From Helianthus annuus (taxonomy: Eukaryota; Streptophyta; Magnoliopsida; Asterales; Asteraceae): DNA of 64,000 bases. This document shows, piece by piece, positions 22,828 through 33,939 of this stretch. The notes under the pieces were generated by a model, which worked only from the letters and a program-made list of their open reading frames with translations, ran no database searches and was not told where the DNA came from. The stretch is from the NCBI RefSeq assembly GCF_002127325.2, contig NC_035445.2, positions 87,321,912-87,385,911 of the forward strand, written 5' to 3'. The translations under genes and the position numbers were made by a program. Each line of letters opens with the position of its first letter. The first letter of the stretch is position 1.

Positions 22828-24705
22828 CTGTAGCTTTGTCTTTATCTTCCATAGTTGTAGACTCGTCTCGAACTTCGACGGTCTTTGGTCTTCGAGTTCC
22901 CAAAACTCTGATGTCCTTTCAAGTCTTCAATGTCGGAGGATCTTCAAAGTCTTCACGTCTTGAAAGCAGAGAGTGTATCAACAAACTACCCGAATCATGT
23001 AGAAAGTGTGTTGACAAACTCCCCCTTAACATAAGCTCCCCCTTGAGTTATGCTCGTGAAAAGACTTTATCTTTATGAAGTGAGATCCTTGTGGTGTTGA
23101 TGATGGCCAGCGGCAACTCGATCATCTTCATCTTTTGAGCGCCTTCTCGTCGTGTCTTCATTCCAAGGCTTGTCATCGACCATGTTCTCCTAGCCTTTAG
23201 AATCTGCACATGCAAGAAATCTAAACGCATAATGAGAACAACTGTTTGGAATATAGTATAAACAAATGACACACGAATGACCATGTCACAATCAAACACC
23301 GTCCGACAGTTTGAAAGTTTAATAAATTTGTCAAGTTTTAGACTTTAACTTTCAAACATGCAAATTTTGACCGTTTATGAAGTTTTAGTCAGTTCGGTTT
23401 TCAGTCAGGTTTCAGGTAACGAAGACTTGAGCTCCAACATCGTACGATCGAAAATAAAGCAGAAATAAAATCTTTTTGGCTTTTATAAAGTTTATATTAA
23501 AACACGCCTAAAATCTTTTTGGTATTTTTGAAATTAAAAGACAACAATTTAAAATCCTTTGAGTGTTATCAAACGACATCACCGCTAATGTCGTGCTGAT
23601 ATGCACCAAACGACGAAACTGTTTTAAAAGAAAACAATAAAATTTAAGCAGTAAATAAATAAATATATACAAACATTCTTTTTGCGAGTTTCGAGGGTAA
23701 GAGAATCATATCAGTGTACGGTCATGCCAAAACACTCTTGTTGTTCAGTTAGTTAACATTAAGATAAGCATCCTATAACAATTATCGGTATTGTTGTCCA
23801 CTTAAACTCAACTTATCAGATGTAATCATGGCGAGGGGATACGTTAAGGTATGATTTATACTTACCGAACGGTGTTCATCCACATCACGACACATTCCCG
23901 TATCAAGGTATGCACGAGAGTTCATCTTACCGGTGAGTATACCGATTATCATCTGTTTGACCGTATAAAATGTGAGATACTCACTTATTTTGATTTGAAA
24001 ACAAGCCCTATGTGATATAATCACTTATGGATGAGGAACTTGATTTTCGTATGCATGAGGGCACAGGAGCAAGTCCGTGAACAGGTCAGTACTTCCGTAC
24101 AGCAGAGAGACGAACTTGACACCCGGATAAATGTGATATATTATCACTTATTTGATTTGGACATGTGATTGTTTATCACTTATTGAGGTCGAATGCAGTA
24201 TGTATTATGTACACGTATGTATGGTATCATGGAAGATCTAGACTTGCGTCCCCGTTATCTTTCGGTAAAAGATACAACCATGATACCCAGATGATAAGCA
24301 GCATAAAGACCGAATATCTCAGAACCTCGGCAATCTATCAAACGAAATTTCGGTACTAAGACCATATGCCAATGAATGGTTCCCACCTGATCTTCAGTCG
24401 ATTAAGATTTATATCACCCTGCACACTTTAAAATGATTGTGAGCCTACCGATACATCTTATATAGAGCTGCTTATCGTTTTTCATTTAAGGTTTAAAGAG
24501 GTTGGAAAGACCACTGATGTACTATCATTTTCTCTTTTGCTCGCCAGGAAACTCATTTTTGTTTTTCTAATGTTTTTGTGTTTTTGAAATTTTTCGATGT
24601 TTTTGGATTTTCAGATTTTTGGATTTACTCCCCCTAAAATCAATAAACTAAGATAAATTTAAAAACACACAAAGATATTTACAAAAATGATTTTCCGATG
24701 TTGGT

Positions 24706-24900
24706 TTACTCTTGCTTGACCTTAATGCCATTTACCAATAATAAGAAGTCAAATCTAGATTTGTCAAAAGCTTTGGTAAATAAGTCGGCACGTTGGTCAT
24801 CGGTGTGGACCTTAACAACATTGACGAGTTTCACAAAGAAACAATCACGTGTGAGGTGATATTCGAGATCAACGTGTCAGGCCAAAGAGTGCTGTACGAG
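24706..24900 (-). pseudogene. Remnant of copia pol, RNase H C-terminus
   Basis: The minus-strand frame reads HVDLEYHLTRDCFF, then KVHTDDQRADLFTKAF, and ends at a TAA (24706-24708). This is the conserved end of Ty1/copia polyproteins. An in-frame TGA directly before HVDLEY and the absence of integrase, reverse transcriptase and most of RNase H show that pol was lost by internal deletion. Confidence 0.85.
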
Positions 24901-25443
24901 GCGATATAATTCATAAAGCAGCTTAAATATCGACAAGCATAGGAGAGATTTAGAAATTCAAAGCCGTATCCTGCAACTGTTTCATGCATTGCAAGGAATC
25001 TGAGTGCTCTCCCAAACTTGATATCCACCCGGTGTGGACTTCAAGGTCGAATCTGCAGCTACTGAATAATCTCTTGACAGCCACAAGATCATAAACCTCC
25101 GGGTCCAGCTGGCCTTCAATTACACCAGCGAAGGTCTCTGACTTTCTCTTTCAGAAATGGTGTGCGGATGTTCAATCTATCCCTAGACTTCTGCACACAT
25201 TTCATTGTATTCTTTCCTGAGGACCCGATCAAAAACCATAATGACCAAATTTTGGCACATGCTTCATTTGGTCGAATTTTCCAATTTCCAATTTCTTTTA
25301 TCAGATATTTCCTCTTTTCTTTTCCTCTCCATCAAAGGCAACAATTTCTTCTGTCGCCTATCTTGTGCAAGGACATTCCACTATCAATAATCCTATGACT
25401 ATCGATAGTTCCTCCTGGAACTTCCTGCACACACACTCAAAGA

Positions 25444-28293
25444 TTAGTTGGAGAGTGGGACCCAAGCCTTCATAGACTTGGGTTGCCCCAGAGAATCAAG
25501 AAATGTAATTTCAATTTCCTGATAATTTTCAAGCACAACACCTCCTCCTGAACTTTCACCTGATTTAGGTTTCCAAGTTTGTTTTTGTTTACCAGATTTT
25601 TGTTTTTGTTTACCAGATTGTGTATTATGTACAATTTCTGGTTTTAATGGTTGTGACAAGCTAGGTTTCCTTTTAACAGTTTCCGGTTTTAAAGCCTTTT
25701 CGATCACCTTTACATTTTTACGTCGTTGTTTTGTTTCTTGTTCTTTAATAGTGCGTTTATCATGTTTTGGAGAAACAGTACGACGTTGTGAGTGACCTTG
25801 TTCAGAGGGGGTTCTTTCAACAAAGTTTGGTTTGGGCGAATTTGTGCAGTCTTTAATGATGTGCCCAAACTTCCCACATTTGAAACAAGTTCTCCTTTCA
25901 GCAAACTTAGGAGAATTTGTTCGACTAGCAGATGTCGAACCTGTAGAACCTGAGGTACTTGCTCTTTCATCACACCCGTTTGTGTGTTGGGTGTAATTGT
26001 TATCGCTATTTCGTTTCAAAATCTTGACTTGTTGTACAAAATCGGTGTTTGATTTGTTTGCAAAAGTCTCAATTTTGTCCGTACCCCTTGATGCTACAAA
26101 TTTAACATCTTTTGCTTTCTTCTTGTAACGAGCTCCTTTTGACTCAACCTTAGCCTTTGGCTTTGGAGCTCGTTGTTGTTGTTTACCCTTAAAAGCAATT
26201 GGTTGTTGCTTTGTCGGTGATTTCTGATTTCCAAATTGTTTTCTGATTTCAGCCTTTGGAATTGGATCACATTGAGTTACAGTAACTCCAGGGATCGTCT
26301 TTCCCAAAAACTTGCTCGTGTTATCTTCAAAAACTTTATCAATCAAGGATGGATTGACATTTTTAATTGGAAAATCATTGTTTGAATAGATTTTAACATC
26401 TCCGACCAAAGTGTACAACAAATTATAGCTTTTAACAGCAAACACACTTTCTTTGTCATTCTTGACATCTTTGACAGGATTTATCACTTTCTTGGCAACA
26501 GGTTGCACGACAGGAGTAGGAGGATCACAAAGAATATGATTCTCAATTGGAATTTCTACTCCTTTCGCCTCATCAAGTGATTCATCCTGTTCATTCACAT
26601 CTGATTCATCATCTGAAGAATCACATTCCTCAATAGTTGGAGGACTTTGATTTGAAGCACATGATGACTTTTCTTTGTTATCAGATGAGCCCTCCGATGA
26701 ATTGTCCGGTTTGAACCCTAGTCCAGTAGCAAATTCCTCAACGTTAAGAGGCACACTGGGTTCATACCGAGGCATTTCCTCTTCATCGGGCATCTTGGTA
26801 TAGTTGTTCATCAAGGGGGGTGGACACGCCTTATACCCTACACCCTTCACATTACCTTTCAGTTTTTGAACGTCTATGATGTGATCGAGCACAAATCGGG
26901 AGTTAGAATAACTCTCCAACTTTTGCTTGATAGCATCATGCTCGCATTTGGCAATGGCTAACTCCTTTTTGGTTTCCTCAACAAGATTAATATAATCGTT
27001 AATACTAACTTGTTTATGATAAACAACTTTATTCAATTCGGAAACACTTTTCTTTAGGGTTTCAATTACAGATTTAAAATCTTTTTCGTTTTGAGTTAAC
27101 ACCATGTTTGCCTCTCTGCACTTGGACAGTTCAATAACCAAACTTTGATTGTGACTATGAACCGTTTCAGATTCACGTTTCAATTCATCACATTTAAGTT
27201 TCATATCGGCACAATCACTACATATGCTAGGAGTTTTAGCTTGAACCTGACTTGTAGAATCTGTGACATTATCCACAAAGGCAGTCTGAGAAGAGAAAGA
27301 TCCATCTTTAGTGAGAATCTTCTCCATTTCGCTCGATGTAGCATCAGCTTTCTTGATCAAGTCAGATTTTTGAACTTTTGTCTCCTTGGCATTATCCGAC
27401 AAGTTATCAGCTTCAGCTTCAGAATCAGTTCTTTCGTTTAAATCTGATTCTTCATTTAAACCTGATTCTTCATCCGAGCTGCCACTATATCCTGAACTGT
27501 CATCATTTCCCGAAGGTTCATCATCATTGACATTTTTGACAATTTCAGCATAGAAAGCAGTTCTTGTTTGATCACCGTTTCCCAACTGTATGACCGGACC
27601 ACAATCGACACTTGGATCAAGTTGAGGCTGTGTTGTGGAAACTTGGGCTTGTACTTGGGTTTGATTGAACTGTGGACACGGAGAAGAACTGGTATTGGAT
27701 TCAAACTCCGTTTGAAGCTTCGGTTGCTGAACAAAACTAGAACTAGCTGAAGGACCAAAACCAGGCAAATACACTTCCGTGCTTTGAGTAGGTGTTATCC
27801 TTTTGGCTTTTCGAATTTCCACTTCGTTCTTTTGCTCCAACTTCTGAATGAATTCATAGATATTAACATTGACAGCATCTAAAACGCCCGTATGCTTTAA
27901 AAACTCTATGAATGGGCTCCACTTTGGAGGTAGAGCATCAGCAAACCGTGCTACCATTTCCTGTTGGGATGTACGAACACCAGAATAACACATTTCACAC
28001 ATCAAATGATAATAACGAGTAGTCATATCATTTAGGGTTTCATTCTCTAAGAAATGAAATGATTCGAATTTCTTCTTCAACAGATCCTGGCGTGTCTTTC
28101 TAGTAGCTGCATATCCTTCTCCTTGTTCTACCACAAAATTCTGCATGTTTTGATTTTGCTTTGACACCAAAGCCCATTGACTTGCACTGATTGAAGGCTG
28201 TGGAATCATACTCTTTGCCCAATCTGCAGCAGTGACTAACTCTTGATTGTATCGTGAGTCCAAACTCCAATCCCATGGACTTGTACAGCTCAT
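25444..28293 (-). CDS. Intact copia-type Gag protein with CCHC zinc knuckle
   Basis: This encodes the nucleocapsid-like structural protein of an LTR retrotransposon; in family members Gag packages element RNA. The first ATG is at 28291-28293 (MSCTSPWDWSLDSRYNQ), giving 949 residues. Residues ~40-190 look like a gag/UBN2 domain (KKKFESFHFLENETLNDMT, MVARFADALPPKW). Residues ~240-330 are acidic, Ser/Asp/Glu-rich; ~365-470 is a probable coiled coil (KLKCDELKRESETVHSH, SVSELNKVV); and a second acidic block and Lys-rich stretches follow. One CCHC knuckle, CFKCGKFGHIIKDC, lies at about 802-815, and the tail is basic. The frame ends WVPLSN-TAA, where autonomous relatives would run into protease and integrase. 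It is unusually long for a plant copia Gag. The open frame in an element without pol suggests selection on Gag or very recent origin. Confidence 0.88.
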   Translation of the reverse strand: MSCTSPWDWSLDSRYNQELVTAADWAKSMIPQPSISASQWALVSKQNQNMQNFVVEQGEGYAATRKTRQDLLKKKFESFHFLENETLNDMTTRYYHLMCEMCYSGVRTSQQEMVARFADALPPKWSPFIEFLKHTGVLDAVNVNIYEFIQKLEQKNEVEIRKAKRITPTQSTEVYLPGFGPSASSSFVQQPKLQTEFESNTSSSPCPQFNQTQVQAQVSTTQPQLDPSVDCGPVIQLGNGDQTRTAFYAEIVKNVNDDEPSGNDDSSGYSGSSDEESGLNEESDLNERTDSEAEADNLSDNAKETKVQKSDLIKKADATSSEMEKILTKDGSFSSQTAFVDNVTDSTSQVQAKTPSICSDCADMKLKCDELKRESETVHSHNQSLVIELSKCREANMVLTQNEKDFKSVIETLKKSVSELNKVVYHKQVSINDYINLVEETKKELAIAKCEHDAIKQKLESYSNSRFVLDHIIDVQKLKGNVKGVGYKACPPPLMNNYTKMPDEEEMPRYEPSVPLNVEEFATGLGFKPDNSSEGSSDNKEKSSCASNQSPPTIEECDSSDDESDVNEQDESLDEAKGVEIPIENHILCDPPTPVVQPVAKKVINPVKDVKNDKESVFAVKSYNLLYTLVGDVKIYSNNDFPIKNVNPSLIDKVFEDNTSKFLGKTIPGVTVTQCDPIPKAEIRKQFGNQKSPTKQQPIAFKGKQQQRAPKPKAKVESKGARYKKKAKDVKFVASRGTDKIETFANKSNTDFVQQVKILKRNSDNNYTQHTNGCDERASTSGSTGSTSASRTNSPKFAERRTCFKCGKFGHIIKDCTNSPKPNFVERTPSEQGHSQRRTVSPKHDKRTIKEQETKQRRKNVKVIEKALKPETVKRKPSLSQPLKPEIVHNTQSGKQKQKSGKQKQTWKPKSGESSGGGVVLENYQEIEITFLDSLGQPKSMKAWVPLSN

Positions 28294-28339
28294 TTTGATC
28301 AAATATTAATTGAGAATCTACACAAGCACAAACTGTTAA

Positions 28340-28800
28340 GTGCAAACAGTTAAGAACCGAAAGATGCAACCTGTTCGAAAGATCAATACTTGTTCGAAGG
28401 ATCAACAATGTTCGTAAGATCACTGTTGAGTTTCGAACAATCACTTCGAAAGATTGACTGTACGAAGGATCCTTATCTTTCGAAAGAAGATTTCGAAAGA
28501 TTCTCCTTATCTTTCGAAGATTGAAAGATCCTTATCTTTCGAACAAAGGTCTCGACAGATTCACACTTGAAAGATACTGATCTTTCGAACACTAATACGA
28601 AAGATTCTCCTACACGAAGGATCCTTATCTTTCGAAATGAACAGTAACTCGAAGGATGATCTTTCGAAAAGATTCCTTGACTCGAAGGATAACACACTGA
28701 CTTCGAAGGATGTTCGAAGGATGGCTATCTTTCGAATCTCCTTGATCGAAGGATGATCTATCGAGCTCGAAAGGTATCTTTCGAGGTCTGACACACTGAC
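28340..28800 (-). repeat. Leader array of CGAAAGAT / GAAGGATC words
   Basis: The untranslated leader between the primer site and gag holds more than twenty copies of CGAAAGAT(C/T), GAAGGATC or their complements at irregular spacing, in both orientations. The LTR carries the same words. Confidence 0.8.
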
Positions 28801-29164
28801 AAAAAGTACGACAGGTTGGTGAAAAAGGTGACAGGTTGGTGTACCAACTTTCGGCAGAAAGGATATGGTCTGCCAACAACTTTTCACCAAACTTTTTGAC
28901 TTTCAAAAAGTTTACTAAAAATAGGCAACCTTATCCTCAACCAGTTCACCGGAATGATAATCGGAATATGACCGGAAAAATCAAAGTCACTTAAAAACAA
29001 GTTTTCAAGTTACCCAACCCAACCTTGAACACTCCCGATGGTTTAGAGCTCGTTTTTCAGTTTTAAGATGTGAGAAAAACCACCAAAACGGGTGCTAAAC
29101 CTAGTGTCCAAACACACAAAGAACTTGAACAAAAACCCGGTTTTAAACAAGGTAAAGAGCCAAA

Positions 29165-29176
29165 GCTCTGATACCA
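29165..29176 (-). other. Primer binding site (initiator tRNA-Met)
   Basis: The minus strand reads TGGTATCAGAGC two bases inside the 5' LTR. This is the standard plant copia primer site complementary to tRNA-iMet. Confidence 0.93.
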
Positions 29177-29178
29177 CT

Positions 29179-29815
29179 TGTAGGTCCCTCTCGGAGGATC
29201 GAGAACAAACCTAAACCTTGTTATACAAACTCACTAGCGAGTGCGGAATCCAAGCTAGCGAGCAAACCGGGATGATGCAAGAACAAACACAAGAACACAC
29301 AAGACTCAACGATTAACACCACTTGTATTAATACGTAGAAAGTTTCCGGTTACAAGCACAATGTTTACAATCAGTTTGCAAACTCTCAAAGTGTGTGTGT
29401 GTGTGTTTCGGACATAATGCTCTCAACTCTTGTCTGTCTCTCTAAGTGTGCATCTGTCTTTCACACTACACTGCATGGGTATATATATACCCAGCCCATG
29501 ATGTCTGGTCGAAGGATCCGATAGATGGTCCGAAGGATCATCTTTCGGATATGATGCTTTCGAAGGATCAGCAAGGACCTCGAAAGATCACCTTTCGAGG
29601 TCTAATCATTCGAAGCATATCTTTCGAGCACCTCGAAGGATCAACAGTATCCTTCGAGGCTATCCTTCGACAGAGAACATCTTTCAATATTTACCAACTG
29701 TTTGGCCAAGTCAAACTAGGAGGATAGTTGACTTGGTCAAACTTACAAGGCTAACTTGGACATCGTTTACATATAGACCGAATACAGACAAAGTACAGAC
29801 ACAAGTGCACCAACA
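29179..29815 (-). repeat. 5' LTR of the TR-GAG element
   Basis: Same length as the copy at 22178-22814 with two substitutions found by eye and no indels. It is followed by the CAACA duplication. Confidence 0.93.
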
Positions 29816-30769
29816 CAACATCGTAGTTTAAGTTCGATAATTAGTTTAACAAAACAGCGGAAGCATAAACCAAATAGTTTTAAAGACAGTCCTTAGTTCA
29901 AGATAGTTTAACCCAACACACGGGTTTGACGAACACTACACATCCCCAAGCAGCAGCTCCTGAGTCACTGGTTACCTGCAAAGCATGCAGTAAGGGGTCA
30001 ACAATAATGCTGAGTGAGTTCACTGGTTGTCCAGTTTTAGTTTACCAAAAACTTAAGTGGTTTAGATAAAGCATTTATAATCACGTTGTGGGGAGCTACC
30101 CCATCTGTAAGCTCACTAAACTGTAGATACCGAAACTGTTGACGGAAAGTTGTTGTGCTTTCGTGCCCCGAGTCAATGTCTATCGTCATTGACCATGTTG
30201 CAAGGTCTACTAGTTCACGCCCGATCCCCCCGGTCACGGTGTGAGGTTGTCAAACCTAATAGCGCTCTCAACTAATAACCCGTTCGCCCCCGGCGATTAA
30301 TCGGTACTGTAAGCAGGGACTTAAAGTGATAGAGTTTCGTTTAGTATGGCTAGTTGTGATTTATAAATAATATCCAAACGTATCTCCCCCGGAGATAGTA
30401 ATTACCCATTCTGTTTTCCCCCGGAGTAATGGGTCAAAAGTGTTTTCCCAAAGTTTGGTAGTTGGTCCGTGTCCCTCCGCGGGACGCATGCTTTTAGTGT
30501 GTGAACTCACCTTGGGTTGCTCGGCAGATTAGGTTACTTGTCAAACACGTTGGTCACCACGTCCTAGCATGGTTACCGGTATAGGTCAGGTTTGGTGTAC
30601 AAGTAATCACGTAAAAACTTACACGTAACTAACACGTATCACGCATACAAGTAAACAGTCATGGGGTTATTGGGCCGGCCTAACATTCACACATTCAAAC
30701 AGAACACATAGTCCAGTTAACAGGTAGCCCATATTACACATTATGGCCCAATAACCAAAGTGGACAGCC

Positions 30770-30995
30770 CAGTCGCAACCAGGTGGTCTCGAGTCGCAAC
30801 CAGGAGGTCTCGGCTTGTCATGCTGTGGTTGCGAGTCGCAACCGCGTGGTCTCGAGTTGTCATGCTGTGATTGCGAGTCGCAACCGTCGTAGTCTCGAGT
30901 TGTCATGCTGTGGTTACGAGTCGCAACCGCTGTGGTTGCGAGTTGTCATGCTGTGATTGCGAGTCGCAACCGTGTGATCTCGAGTCGTAATGCTG
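30770..30995. repeat. Minisatellite GCGAGTCGCAACC
   Basis: Irregular tandem units combine GCGAGTCGCAACCG, GGTCTCGAGT and TGTCATGCTGTG, with a unit length near 45-50 bp. A further partial copy (GGTTGCGAGTCATGGTCTCG) lies near 31797. Confidence 0.8.
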
Positions 30996-31819
30996 CCCTT
31001 TTCATGTTCACGTGTAGATTCAGATACATCAGTCCAACTTGTACTATGAAATCAGGCCCAAATCAAGTAATAGCCAATAAGGTTTCACTAACACTTTTCC
31101 TAAACTGTCTATTAGTAAAAATAGATCAAACTTTGCCCTTTTGAAATCTTCAAACCTTATTCAACAAGTTCATAGTTTTCTAGGGTTTTCATCTTAACAT
31201 AATCATACATTTCTATGAGCCAAAATCACATACTTTAGCAAGATCATCATGCAAGAACAAGAAAACATACACTTTGTGACTTTAAACATAACTCGGTTGG
31301 CCCTAATCATTCTTAAACCACTATTCTTTTAGCCACTTAAACATGTTAACAAGCTTTCATACATAAGGGTTTACACATATGGTCAAACTTCACAAATCAT
31401 CCTAAAGATCATGCACAACACTACTAACCAAGCATTTTCTAGTTCATTCAACACACATAAATCTTATGCACATAAAGATATTACTAACCGGTTATGAAAA
31501 GGAGCCGAAACAAAGGAAAGGAACCGAGAAAGTAGAGTGTCCGAATGATGATGGTCTTGACCGAGTTTCTTGTCCGAGATCCTTGAGCTTGAACCGAAAG
31601 TTGGGAGAGAAAGTGGTGTTGTTGAGGGTTTCTAGTGAGAGAGAGGAGTGTTTGTGTGTTTGTGTAAAATGAAGGAAAGTGGGGAAAGGTTTGGGGTTAT
31701 ATACCAAGTATCAAAATAGGCTAAGGGGGTTTCGGCCCAAACCGGTTACGGCCCAAGAGGCCCACTCGAAACCGAGTGGCCCACTCGCAACCGAGTGGTT
31801 GCGAGTCATGGTCTCGACT

Positions 31820-31820
<1 letters not shown>

Positions 31821-31868
<48 letters not shown>
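31821..31868. repeat. (TA)n microsatellite
   Basis: About 23 TA units inside the solo LTR. Confidence 0.95.
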
Positions 31869-31870
<2 letters not shown>

Positions 31871-31980
31871 CATATATACAACACATATCATGCAAGAAGA
31901 TCACGTTTTCATTTAATAACATATATACACAAAAATATTACAAGGTGTTCGTTCGGAAAAACCTAGAGTGTCACAACAAC

Positions 31981-32052
31981 CTTCGATCTGATTTGGTGGA
32001 TCATGTTTCAACGATTCCTGGGTTCGAAACCGACGAAGACGACGAAGAATGA
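31981..32052 (+). pseudogene. C-terminal end of the element D transposase
   Basis: After the ACAAC duplication the frame resumes as LRSDLVDHV and ends in an acidic TDEDDEE tail with TGA at 32050-32052. This continues the reading interrupted at 22047, and a similar tail (LRPDFVEYIW, acidic end) closes the transposase relic at 59983. Confidence 0.85.
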
Positions 32053-32290
32053 TAGTTTTTTATTTTGATAATTATTTTGTATGTTTATTTTAATAATTAT
32101 TTTGTATGTTTATGTAGTTTTTAATGGTTATAAATATATTTATATATTAAAAAAAGCTGATGTGGCTTGGCCACGCCAGCCAAGCCACGCCCACCATACC
32201 CCATTCAAAGTGGGTTTTTGAATTGAGTTTTCAAATTACACGTGTCAACACATGCCCCAAAACCCCGCCCCACCATACCCCATGGTCTAA

Positions 32291-33939
32291 GTAATTTGTA
32301 AAGATGTTCAATAAAAGAAAACATAATCCAAAAAGTACTATTTGAGAAAGTGTCTTTGGAAACTATATCTGAAAACTTTTAAAAAATATGTTTTTTAAAT
32401 AAACATAATAATACAAACAAAAATTTTGAAAAAAAAAACATATGTAATAATTTTGTAAACTTTTAAATTTGTTTTGTTAATAAAAATAATACTTTGACTT
32501 GTATAGGATATATTATGTACTTGCGAAAAAATCGATTAAATAGACATGTTTTAGTGACGTAACAATATTAGTCAAAATCTGATGAAAATCATATGTTAGT
32601 CAAAATTAGGTGGGAAACATATCCTTTGATCAACCTTAGCTAACCAGAATTGTAATTAATTTACATAATGCAACATTTTGCGATTAATGTGAAATATACA
32701 AAACTTTGAAACACAATTAGAAATGTTATACATAAAATGACCCTTTTTAACATTCACACAAACCTATATTTAATAAATAAATAATTGTTGCGTCACGTGT
32801 CACACTTTTGTGAGCCTAAAAATCTTTTTCAGGTTCTTTTATTCGACCTTTTGTGTTCTACTTCTTGATTTAGACAAATTAATTACAATATATTTTATCA
32901 CAAAATATCGTTTTATAATTATTAAATTTTGATTGCTGCTGATGATTGTTTAATGTTTTCTTTATTTAACCCATGTGATATACATGAATTTCTAAGCTAG
33001 TTATCAAAGGGGGAGACCATGATTCAAGTTTTTATTCCTATTGTTTAATATTTTCTTTATAATCTTTAGATTTTTTAAGTTTTCTTCTGGTTGAGCTGCA
33101 CTCCATGTCTCTCTCAAAGGAGGAGACATGAGTTCAAATTTTGTTGCCAGCGAATTTCTCTTGAAAAGCAAGTTAGAGGATTTTACGAGCGAGTCAGTTT
33201 CCTTCTGGGACGGTCTGACGCCATCCTCGAGCGCCAAACTGATAATGGACAGTTGTAATTTCGTCTTAGGTATGGTTATATACATGTGCCATAAAGAAGC
33301 ATGCTATTAGTTACTAAGCCCACATACACCTTTGTTATAAAAAAAAGTTATTGATAAATAAAAGAAAAACAAATGCCACAATGTTTTCAAACTCTTGATT
33401 TGAAAATTTACCCAAACAAGGACACCATTAATTAAAGTAAAAAAAAAAAATGAGTCCACTTTTGCAGAGTGTGATCATCTCATCTTAAATAAGAAAGAAA
33501 GTAGCCTCAAAATTCACCACAACTCAAAACTGTGTTTGGTACAAAGTGAGGACAAAATGGAATGATGATCCATAAATGGTCTACTTCTGTCTCCCATCTG
33601 GGGTTTCCCTTTAACTTCCTTTCATATTTCACTCTCTTTATCCTCAATATTTCTTTCACTCACAAGCATATTTAGCCATATACCAAAATTCAAAAAAAAA
33701 AAAAAAAAAAAAAATCCCAACTTGAAATTCACAATCTTTAGTGATCCAATAATGGGAATTCTACATTTTGTGCTTGGAGCTTCTGCAACTGCGTGGTTGT
33801 GAGGGAAATTCATTTGCTTTTAAAGAAGACAAGAACAAGGGTAAACGACAACGTTGCACAACAAAACAAGGTGTTTGTCATCTCTCTTTATTATCAGTCT
33901 TGTCTTACCATTGCTTGGTCAATAATCTTTATAGGTTTC
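32291..33939. other. Upstream region of the HD-ZIP III gene; no gene seen
   Basis: AT-rich. A repeat-like patch at about 33085-33300 is the only GC-balanced piece and looks like an old transposon scrap. An A23 run lies near 33691-33713. No clear TATA box could be assigned to the gene at 34809. Confidence 0.4.

Larger units (their letters stand above)
22178..29815 (-). mobile_element. Young non-autonomous copia-like retrotransposon of TR-GAG type
   Basis: It has two 637-bp LTRs (22178-22814, 29179-29815) and a perfect 5-bp duplication CAACA (22173-22177, 29816-29820). A primer binding site (29165-29176) and a purine tract (22815-22827) show that transcription runs on the minus strand. The only long ORF is gag (25444-28293). 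Of pol only an RNase H tail survives (24706-24900), with a stop in it. I found two base differences between the LTRs, at the C-A-G/C-G-G site near 22268/29269 and the A-G-A/A-T-A site near 22414/29415. The insertion is therefore recent. Confidence 0.92.
22048..31975 (-). mobile_element. Solo LTR (probably Ty3/gypsy), interrupted by a copia-like element
   Basis: On the plus strand it begins TGTCACACCCCC and ends GAGTGTCACA, with a perfect 5-bp duplication ACAAC (22043-22047, 31976-31980). Removing the inner copia-like element and its CAACA copy leaves about 2,285 bp without gag, pol or a second LTR, hence a solo LTR. Parts match the LTR at 61720 (CGAGCAACCCAAGGTGAGTTCACAC against CGAGCAAACCAAGGTGAGTTCACAC, opposite strand). 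The superfamily is inferred from LTR length and family resemblance only. Confidence 0.8.
29821..31975 (-). repeat. Large remaining part of the solo LTR
   Basis: Non-coding. It includes the stretch related to the LTR at 61720, a minisatellite (30770-30995) and a (TA)n tract (31821-31868). Frames inside it, such as 31466-31672, have no family support. Confidence 0.75.
20565..32287 (+). mobile_element. PIF/Harbinger element D, split by nested retrotransposons
   Basis: Ends are GACTATGGAGTATGGGGC and, read inward from the right, GACCATGGGGTATGGTGGGG. They are flanked by TTA (20562-20564) and TAA (32288-32290), differing by one base. Without the 9.93-kb insert the element is about 1.79 kb and encodes one frameshifted transposase. 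No ORF1 is present. Confidence 0.8.
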
